Source of the DNA: Spirochaetales bacterium
GTDB taxonomy: Bacteria > Spirochaetota > Spirochaetia > JAFGXN01
Assembly: GCA_016936615.1 (NCBI GenBank)
Contig: JAFGXN010000001.1
Coordinates: forward strand, 1-39,672
DNA length: 39,672 bases
Reading direction: 5' to 3'
The translations under genes and the position numbers were made by a program. Position 1 is the stretch's first letter. The number at the start of each line of letters is the position of its first letter. The notes beneath the pieces are model-generated. The model worked only from the letters and a program-made list of their open reading frames with translations. It was not told the origin of the DNA and searched no databases. Positions 34,211-39,672 of the stretch are shown here, one piece after another.

Positions 34211-34243
34211 ATTATAATTCACTTATATGAATTTCATATGAAA
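34211..34243 (-). promoter_or_regulatory. Promoter with tandem dyads before the RND pump
   Basis: TATAAT (minus, 34211-34216) is followed upstream by TTCACTTATATGAA (34218-34231) and a perfect 12-bp palindrome TTTCATATGAAA (34232-34243). Both share TTCA...TGAA half-sites in the -35/spacer region, so a TetR- or MarR-type repressor is plausible. Confidence 0.5.
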
Positions 34244-34260
34244 AAATATCATTTTTAGAA

Positions 34261-34290
34261 AAAAACAAAAACCCCTCCGAAGAAGGGTTT
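34261..34290 (-). terminator. Terminator of the alpha-L-fucosidase gene
   Basis: Minus strand AAACCCTTC-TTC-GGAGGGGTTT, then TTGTTTTTT. It begins about 9 nt after the stop at 34299. Confidence 0.75.
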
Positions 34291-34298
34291 GCATAGAG

Positions 34299-35405
34299 CT
34301 ATAATTTTAGATATTCTCGTAGCTCTTTAAGTCTCTGCACATCTTGTTCTCGCATCAAACCACTTGGTCCTGGAGGACAATTTATAATCAAGATATTATC
34401 ATTTGCAGTAGCTATTTTATACAGCCTTGCCAACTCCTCAACAGACTTAAGACCTTTGTCGGTTGAATTGTAGAACCATCTGTCTGAAAGGCAGATTGTA
34501 GTCTCAAAAGGCATGTAATAGTTCTGATTGTTAAAGGTAAAGATCTTTGGATCACTCTCCTCTGGAAGAAATGGATCGCCTAGCCTGAAATCAGAAGGGA
34601 AATATCTAATCGGGTAGCCTTCTCTTTGCTGCGATGGCAAAACTGGATGAAAATCAAGATTATCAGGAAGTCCGATAGACCAGTTCACGCCAATCTGACA
34701 TTCTGGCTGATTTTTTTTAACCATTTCGTAAATTTCAAATAGTGGCCATCTATAATTTTCCTTGACCCAACCACCATCAAGCCAGAGCTCAACAATATTT
34801 CCATATGAGGTCATAAGATGCTCAATCTGTTTTAGCATATACTCATTGTATGCTGAATCAAGGCTTACATCCTTGACGTTAGAATTTCTATTGCGATCCC
34901 ACAATGAGTAATAGATTCCTAACTCTATCCCCTGCTTCTCGCATTCACCAGCAACAGCTGCAATTACATCTGTTGTGTTGCCAGAATGGGCAACCCCGTA
35001 ATCTGTCATTGGGCAATCCCAAAGTACAAATCCATCATGATGCTTAGATATAAGTATAATATATTTCATACCAGCATCCTTTGCACTCTTTACCCACTGA
35101 GCAGCATCGATTGTTGTAGGGGTGTATGTTGCTGGCGAGAGTGTACCATCTGTCCACTCAAGGTCATGGAAGGTATTTATCCCGAAGTGGATAAACATTC
35201 CATATTTTCTATCAATCTGCAAGAGCTGAGATTTTGAAGGCTTGCTCGAAGGTTTCGGGGCATTTACCCCAGGTAGAATTTCAATTCCCTCAAACCTAGC
35301 AATCAACTCATCCTGCGTAATCTCAAACCCGCCAGAAATACATGAGACGTTGCATAGCATAATGAATGCAACAATCGTGTAATTAAACGTTTTCCTTATA
35401 GACAT
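34299..35405 (-). CDS. Alpha-L-fucosidase lipoprotein (GH29)
   Basis: 368 residues from ATG 35405, chosen for its AGGAG 9 nt upstream; the extra 12 codons to 35441 would include the -10. The signal peptide ends in CNVSC, a lipobox, so the enzyme is membrane-anchored outside the cytoplasm. GH29 motifs are visible: KYGMFIHFG, SKHHDGFVLWDCP, and ELWLDGGW with D210 as the candidate nucleophile. GH29 enzymes release L-fucose from fucosylated glycans by a retaining mechanism. It is shorter than enzymes with extra C-terminal domains. It lies next to a GPH sugar symporter, suggesting extracytoplasmic release of a sugar that is then imported. It has its own promoter. Confidence 0.9.
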   Translation of the reverse strand: MSIRKTFNYTIVAFIMLCNVSCISGGFEITQDELIARFEGIEILPGVNAPKPSSKPSKSQLLQIDRKYGMFIHFGINTFHDLEWTDGTLSPATYTPTTIDAAQWVKSAKDAGMKYIILISKHHDGFVLWDCPMTDYGVAHSGNTTDVIAAVAGECEKQGIELGIYYSLWDRNRNSNVKDVSLDSAYNEYMLKQIEHLMTSYGNIVELWLDGGWVKENYRWPLFEIYEMVKKNQPECQIGVNWSIGLPDNLDFHPVLPSQQREGYPIRYFPSDFRLGDPFLPEESDPKIFTFNNQNYYMPFETTICLSDRWFYNSTDKGLKSVEELARLYKIATANDNILIINCPPGPSGLMREQDVQRLKELREYLKL

Positions 35406-35428
35406 AATTTTGCTCCTATATCTAGAGT

Positions 35429-35457
35429 AGTATAAGAGCAAAATTATATTTTATCAA
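35429..35457 (-). promoter_or_regulatory. Promoter of the alpha-L-fucosidase gene
   Basis: Minus strand TTGATA (35452-35457), 17-bp spacer, TATACT (35429-35434); both hexamers are 5/6 matches. No LacI-type AACGTT operator is seen here. Confidence 0.65.
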
Positions 35458-35461
35458 CAAA

Positions 35462-37450
35462 TTATTCGTACTTAGAACCTGTTAAAAGTTCGATTACATG
35501 CTTTACTCGTGGTTCAGCATCAGCTTTTGTTCCGCCATTATTTAATCGATCTAACTCTGCAAGAACAATCTTATGGTTCTTCGGTGTCAAACGGAAGAAG
35601 GTTGCAGCAATAAGCCCAGCAATTACCATAATAATTGGTAAGGTTATGAAAAGTATTCTAATCCAACCAATAGTTAAAGATGCCTGACTAATTTTCTGAG
35701 TATCACCAATACCTGAATACTTGAAATCAGCATCATTTAAGACTTTTCGTAGCTCAATAAGTTCTTGCTCATTCATGAAATTTGCCAAACTCTCATCAAA
35801 GATGTAATTCTCCCCGTCAAAGTTATAACTCTTTTCTATATAAGTTACTTTTCTAAGATCTGAAATTTTATCCCTAGGATAACTTGAAACAACTTTGTTA
35901 TAATCTTCTTCCGATAATTTCTTGTAACTCTGACTTTCTCCCACCATAAGATGACCAGTTACCAATTTCTCTACATCGTATTTAAAGTAATTTAGATGAT
36001 AATTCCCATCCTCAAGAAGAAGGTATGAAGACTCTAAAAATGCAATTTTATCAGCGTGAACTGTTATCTTTTCAGCAGCTTCAAAGACAATATCATTCGC
36101 ATCTCTTATCTCAGTGTCTTGCTTCTCAGAGGAATCTGATATGACTGAACCTATTGCCTTATAAAAATAGAAATCTTTAGCCTCAGCAAATTGCTCCTGC
36201 GTCAAAACAGTTGGAACAGGCTGTTTGTAGCCAATTCCTGATAGTAACAAACCTAGTCCGTTAAGAACAAAAAGCCCCAGAAAAAGCTTTCTTGTCAATG
36301 TCATTGCAGAAGAGTATGTTCCAGCCCTATCCTTTCCAGAAAAAAGCTTATCAACATCAACGACAAAAGGCATCAACTGATGAGGAATTAAGGATCCAGC
36401 TGAAATTCCAAATCCTAAGACAAGCATATTCAGTAACAACAACCAAAATGGAGAGGATGGAGTCTGAAAAGCCATAAAGATCATTCCAACTAAGACTATG
36501 GAGAGACCGATTATATAGGATTTCGCATGTCCTTTTTTCCCTGAAATAAATACGTAAAAAGGGATTGCTGCCATCATAGTAAGCAGTAGTGTACCCTGCA
36601 ACAAGGTAAACTTACCAAGAGTCATAAAACCTAACGAGACAGAGGAATCCATATTCAAATAATCTATAAAATAGAAGAGTAGCCACGACATGATTATATC
36701 AAGGGTTCCAAACGAGCAGACATACATTGCAATATGAATTCTACAAGATTTGTTCTTGAATAATGAGAGAAAATTAACAAAAAAATGGGTTTTATCCTTT
36801 GCCCTCTCTTGCTGAGGAAGCTCCCATGTTCCGAAATAGAGCAATAACCAAGGAAAAGCAAAAATTATTCCAAAGATGATACCCATATACAAATAGCCAC
36901 TTTTTCCACCATCAAACATATCAATTATTGGTTTTGCAATTAATCCCGCAAGTAGAGTAGCAACAAAAGAAAAGAAGATTCTCGAACCTACAAGCTTATT
37001 TCTCTCTTTTGCATCATTTGTCATTTCAGCTGCAAGTGCTGCATATGGCACATACGACATAGTAGTAACAGTGTAGAAGAAGATGTAAGCAAATAAATAG
37101 AAGAAAAATTTACCTAGCTGGCTTGCAATATTTGTTGGGAACCATATAAGCATAAATGTTAAAAAAACTGGTAAAATAGAAGCAAGAAACCAAACCCTTC
37201 TCTTGCCAAATCTATTTTTGGGAGTAATATCTGAAATATATCCCATAAACGGATCATTAAAGGCATCCCACAATTTACCTATCGCAGGAATCAAACCTGC
37301 TAATATTGGATGTAATCCAACAACATTAACCAAATAGAACATTGAGAATGTTGTTACAATAAAAAAAGCTCCACCGCCATAAAGATCGGCTAGACCATAC
37401 GCGAAAATGTTAAAAAACCTAACTTTCCGTTGAGTAATATCTCGACTCAT
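35462..37450 (-). CDS. GPH-family sugar:cation symporter (MFS) with large periplasmic insertion
   Basis: 662 residues, well above the usual 450-500 of the glycoside-pentoside-hexuronide family (MelB-like). The N-terminal part has the family signature: GGGAFFIVTTFSMFYL, then WDAFNDPFMGYISD with the cation-binding Asp residues, and RFGKRR. Eleven helices end near residue 407, and the twelfth is at about 596-620. Between them lies an insertion of about 180 residues (about 408-590) that is hydrophilic, Glu/Tyr/Asp-rich and has no Cys. By topology it would lie in the periplasm. Function of the insertion is unknown. The gene sits next to the fucosidase, so fucose or a fucosylated oligosaccharide is a plausible substrate. 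Confidence 0.88.
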   Translation of the reverse strand: MSRDITQRKVRFFNIFAYGLADLYGGGAFFIVTTFSMFYLVNVVGLHPILAGLIPAIGKLWDAFNDPFMGYISDITPKNRFGKRRVWFLASILPVFLTFMLIWFPTNIASQLGKFFFYLFAYIFFYTVTTMSYVPYAALAAEMTNDAKERNKLVGSRIFFSFVATLLAGLIAKPIIDMFDGGKSGYLYMGIIFGIIFAFPWLLLYFGTWELPQQERAKDKTHFFVNFLSLFKNKSCRIHIAMYVCSFGTLDIIMSWLLFYFIDYLNMDSSVSLGFMTLGKFTLLQGTLLLTMMAAIPFYVFISGKKGHAKSYIIGLSIVLVGMIFMAFQTPSSPFWLLLLNMLVLGFGISAGSLIPHQLMPFVVDVDKLFSGKDRAGTYSSAMTLTRKLFLGLFVLNGLGLLLSGIGYKQPVPTVLTQEQFAEAKDFYFYKAIGSVISDSSEKQDTEIRDANDIVFEAAEKITVHADKIAFLESSYLLLEDGNYHLNYFKYDVEKLVTGHLMVGESQSYKKLSEEDYNKVVSSYPRDKISDLRKVTYIEKSYNFDGENYIFDESLANFMNEQELIELRKVLNDADFKYSGIGDTQKISQASLTIGWIRILFITLPIIMVIAGLIAATFFRLTPKNHKIVLAELDRLNNGGTKADAEPRVKHVIELLTGSKYE

Positions 37451-37485
37451 TTAAAACCCCTATATTTTTATAAAATTAAAAGCCA

Positions 37486-38166
37486 TTATTTAATTTGAAG
37501 CAAAAACTTCCGTTGTTCAGTCTCATGAGGCAAAAAATCCCCAAATTTTTTATAATCAACCATCGCAGTTGATTCTGAGACCAACAAATAATTATCGTAA
37601 AACAAAATTTCTGAAGAGTCTAAATCCAGGTTAAAATCAAAATCTTCAGCAAAAAACTCCTTAGCAACTGTACCGTTTTTTTTATTTCTAAATACCAATC
37701 TCTTCTGAGATGCAAAATAGACTAAAAAATCTGGAAAATCTTCTTGCTTTAGAACAAAATAAAAGGCAGAGGATAATTTCTGACTCCAGAGTAGCTTATC
37801 ATTTATCAAATAATCAAGCAAAATCTCACTACCTTCCTCTGAGAAAAAATTCTGGCTACTTTCTGTTGCAACTATCCTCACAACAATCGACTCTTCAGCA
37901 GAAAGATTCAATCTGAAGCATCTTTGATTATTCTCCTGAGTATAGACCTCCCAATCCTGATATGAAAAATGAGAAAGAGCAACTGCATTCATAGAAAAAT
38001 TTTCAATAAAAGAAAAACCATCTTCAGTCTGAGAAAGAGGAAACAAACAAGTATCTAAATTATTGTCAAAAATATATTTTATAGATATCTTCTTATTTTC
38101 AAATTTGCCGCAACCAAAACAAAAAATAGCAATAATAATTATTGAAAGATGAAATTTCATTTTCAT
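37486..38166 (-). CDS. Uncharacterised lipoprotein
   Basis: 226 residues. The signal peptide ends in IFCFGC, a lipobox, with Cys near residue 19. The mature part is beta-rich with several aromatic strands (FYFVLKQ, YLLVSES). I do not recognise a family. A TATAAT hexamer ends 5 nt before ATG 38166, and there is no Shine-Dalgarno, so a leaderless transcript starting at this ATG is plausible; ATG 38160 is the alternative. It precedes the GPH symporter by 35 nt and is probably cotranscribed with it. It could bind the same sugar, but that is inference from position only. Confidence 0.75.
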   Translation of the reverse strand: MKMKFHLSIIIIAIFCFGCGKFENKKISIKYIFDNNLDTCLFPLSQTEDGFSFIENFSMNAVALSHFSYQDWEVYTQENNQRCFRLNLSAEESIVVRIVATESSQNFFSEEGSEILLDYLINDKLLWSQKLSSAFYFVLKQEDFPDFLVYFASQKRLVFRNKKNGTVAKEFFAEDFDFNLDLDSSEILFYDNYLLVSESTAMVDYKKFGDFLPHETEQRKFLLQIK

Positions 38167-38171
38167 ACAGA

Positions 38172-38177
38172 ATTATA
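38172..38177 (-). promoter_or_regulatory. -10 element (TATAAT) of the lipoprotein/symporter unit, probable leaderless start
   Basis: TATAAT-TCTGT-ATG on the minus strand, the same layout as at 26037-26042. The -35 is weak (TTTTAA region). Confidence 0.5.
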
Positions 38178-38213
38178 ACATAAAAAACTCTATTTTAAAA
38201 CCAAATTTCGATA

Positions 38214-38242
38214 TTGACAGATTAAAAAAAAAGGGTTATGTT
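38214..38242 (+). promoter_or_regulatory. Promoter of trpB
   Basis: Perfect TTGACA (38214-38219), 17-bp A-rich spacer, TATGTT (38237-38242). No leader peptide or attenuator hairpin is visible in the short leader. Confidence 0.6.
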
Positions 38243-38274
38243 ATTATACATAGAAACACTAAATGGAGAAGACT

Positions 38275-39480
38275 ATGGATTACAATGTTCCAAATGAAAA
38301 TGGATTTTTTGGTGAGTATGGAGGACGATTTGTGCCTCCACAGCTAGAAGATGTCATGAAAGAGATAACAGAAGAATACTTTAAAATTAAAGACAACTCT
38401 GACTTTTTAGAAGAGTTACAAGACTTATATGAACACTATGTGGGAAGACCATCTCCACTTTTTCATGCAAAAAACCTATCTAAAAAATATGGGGCAGAGA
38501 TTTACTTAAAAAGAGAGGATTTGAATCATACTGGAGCTCACAAGATAAATCACTGTCTTGGAGAAGCTCTTCTTGCTAAGAAAATGGGAAAGAAAAAGTT
38601 GATTGCAGAAACTGGTGCTGGTCAACATGGGGTGGCTCTTGCAACTGCGGCTGCTCTTGTGGGGCTAGAATGTGACATATACATGGGAGAGGTTGATATT
38701 GCAAAGGAACATCCTAATGTAATTAGAATGAAAATCCTCGGTGCCACAGTTGTTCCTGTAAAATCAGGACTTAAAACACTGAAAGAGGCGGTTGATGAGG
38801 CTTTTATTGCTTATCTACAAGATCCTGTGAATCAGTTTTATGCTATTGGTTCAGTTGTAGGTCCTCACCCTTTTCCATTGATGGTACGAGATTTTCAAAG
38901 TGTTGTAGGAAAAGAGGCAAAGGCTCAATTCACAACCATGACAGGAAAGGCTTTACCAGATAATATTGTAGCTTGTGTTGGTGGAGGCTCAAATGCAATG
39001 GGTCTATTTACCCCTTTTATAAAAGAAAAAAACGTAAACATCTACGGAGTAGAACCTGCTGGGCGAGGTTTTAAGACTGGCGACCACGCTTGTACTCTGA
39101 CATATGGAACTCCTGGAGTTATCCATGGATTTAAATGCTATTTGCTACAAGATGAAGAGGGCGAACCATCGCCTGTATACTCTGTCGCAAGTGGGCTAGA
39201 TTACCCAGGAGTTGGACCTGAACATTCATATTTGAAAGACATCGGCAGAATCAACTACGACTGCATAAACGACAAGGAAGCGATTGATGCCTTTTTCGAA
39301 TTATCAAGGGTGGAAGGAATAATTCCTGCTATTGAAAGTGCTCACGCAGTAGCTTTTGCGCTCAAGCTTGCAAAACAAAGGCCTGGAGAATCTATTCTAA
39401 TAAATCTTTCTGGTCGTGGAGATAAGGATATCGATTTTGTAATTGATAATTATGGTAAAGATTACGGAATTAGCAGATAA
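38275..39480 (+). CDS. trpB: Tryptophan synthase beta chain
   Basis: 401 residues from ATG 38275, which has GGAGA 7 nt upstream. An in-frame ATG at 38263 lies on top of that Shine-Dalgarno and is less likely. TrpB condenses indole with L-serine using PLP, normally in an alpha2-beta2 complex with TrpA. Motifs: [28 protein letters not shown] with PLP-binding K90, [10 protein letters not shown], phosphate-binding GGGSNAMG, and [10 protein letters not shown]. It has all features of the main TrpB1 type. No trpA or other trp gene is present: a terminator follows and then the 3' end of an rRNA operon on the opposite strand. Confidence 0.96.
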   Translation: MDYNVPNENGFFGEYGGRFVPPQLEDVMKEITEEYFKIKDNSDFLEELQDLYEHYVGRPSPLFHAKNLSKKYGAEIYLKREDLNHTGAHKINHCLGEALLAKKMGKKKLIAETGAGQHGVALATAAALVGLECDIYMGEVDIAKEHPNVIRMKILGATVVPVKSGLKTLKEAVDEAFIAYLQDPVNQFYAIGSVVGPHPFPLMVRDFQSVVGKEAKAQFTTMTGKALPDNIVACVGGGSNAMGLFTPFIKEKNVNIYGVEPAGRGFKTGDHACTLTYGTPGVIHGFKCYLLQDEEGEPSPVYSVASGLDYPGVGPEHSYLKDIGRINYDCINDKEAIDAFFELSRVEGIIPAIESAHAVAFALKLAKQRPGESILINLSGRGDKDIDFVIDNYGKDYGISR

Positions 39481-39487
39481 TGCAATG

Positions 39488-39517
39488 CCCCCAATCATTG
39501 ATTGGGGGTTTTATTTT
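39488..39517 (+). terminator. Terminator of trpB
   Basis: CCCCCAATC-ATT-GATTGGGGG, a perfect 9-bp stem, followed by TTTTATTTT. It starts 8 nt after the stop. Confidence 0.92.
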
Positions 39518-39540
39518 AGGTAAAAAATTTTATACCCTAG

Positions 39541-39572
39541 ACGCAACAAAACCCAGAAGTAGTTCTGGGTTT
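39541..39572 (-). terminator. Terminator of the rRNA operon
   Basis: Minus strand AAACCCAGAA-CTAC-TTCTGGGTTT followed by TGTTG. A perfect 10-bp stem, about 36 bp after the 5S rRNA end. The T tract is short. Confidence 0.7.
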
Positions 39573-39608
39573 CAGTTTGTTGTAATTTTGTCAAGAAGTA
39601 AAAAAAAA

Positions 39609-39672
39609 GTCCGGCAACGACCTACCTTCCCACGAAAACGCAGTATTCTTGGCGCAGAAGGGTTTAACTTCC
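39609..39672 (-). rRNA. rrf: 5S ribosomal RNA, 3' part (continues outside the window)
   Basis: The minus strand reads GGAAGTTAAACCC, then CTGCGCC, TACTGCG, GTGGGAAGGTAGGTCGTTGCCGGAC. This matches the conserved 3' half of bacterial 5S rRNA: loop region with AAGTTAAAC, then the G-rich helix and the 3' terminal helix strand ending GCCGGAC. A T-rich stretch follows. About 64 nt are inside the window; the 5' half and probably 23S lie beyond it. Confidence 0.9.

Overview
The window is AT-rich DNA from a Gram-negative-type, probably anaerobic bacterium, and I favour a spirochaete (Spirochaetota). The reasons are the many large lipoproteins with relaxed lipoboxes, diderm export machinery (an RND pump with a TolC-like channel), a lipoprotein family with a C-terminal SUMF1-type domain like that of treponemes, and a DUF4080 radical-SAM gene typical of anaerobes. 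The lineage is an inference. No 16S sequence is present, only the 3' part of a 5S rRNA at the right edge.

Layout. Positions 1-7949 (minus strand) hold a chain of six lipoprotein genes, joined by 4-8 nt overlaps except for a 26 nt gap before the last one, which runs off the window. In transcription order they are a small lipocalin-like protein, two fibronectin-III-type proteins, a second small lipocalin-like protein, a five-domain Ig-like protein with a possible C-terminal carbohydrate-binding domain, and a protein with ASH/HYDIN-like domains. Directly upstream (8137-13757, minus) are a secreted clan GH-D (GH27/GH36-like) glycosidase and a very large secreted GH2 enzyme with an internal carbohydrate-binding-like module and a C-terminal malectin-like domain. 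Both transcription units carry a LacI-family-type operator (core AACGTT within GTTAAC-GTTAAC) just downstream of the predicted -10. They therefore look like one glycan-responsive regulon: secreted hydrolases plus surface lipoproteins, with no SusC/SusD pair in view.

Positions 13856-16491 carry a PPOX-family flavoprotein, an unrecognised membrane protein, and an AAA_14/DUF4143 ATPase. Upstream of the ATPase are three 18-bp palindromes spaced exactly 40 bp apart. Positions 16492-23104 carry two lipoproteins with InlB-type repeats and a SUMF1/C-type-lectin-like domain. The larger also has seven modules with collagen-like linkers, including a duplicated three-module block. Between them lie msrA, nfo and a possible small lipoprotein.

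Positions 23221-26031 carry dgkA, a VapBC-type toxin-antitoxin pair with its promoter and operator visible, and a radical-SAM protein. Positions 26179-29374 (plus) form an operon of membrane protein, winged-helix regulator and MMPL/RND exporter. Positions 29591-34196 (minus) encode an AcrB-type RND pump and a TolC-family protein, with no adaptor gene. Positions 34299-38166 (minus) encode a GH29 alpha-L-fucosidase lipoprotein, a GPH-family sugar symporter with a large periplasmic insertion, and an unrecognised lipoprotein. trpB (38275-39480, plus) follows, and it converges on the 5S rRNA end of an rRNA operon. Several genes without a Shine-Dalgarno sequence have a -10 hexamer 5-6 nt before the ATG, which suggests leaderless transcripts.
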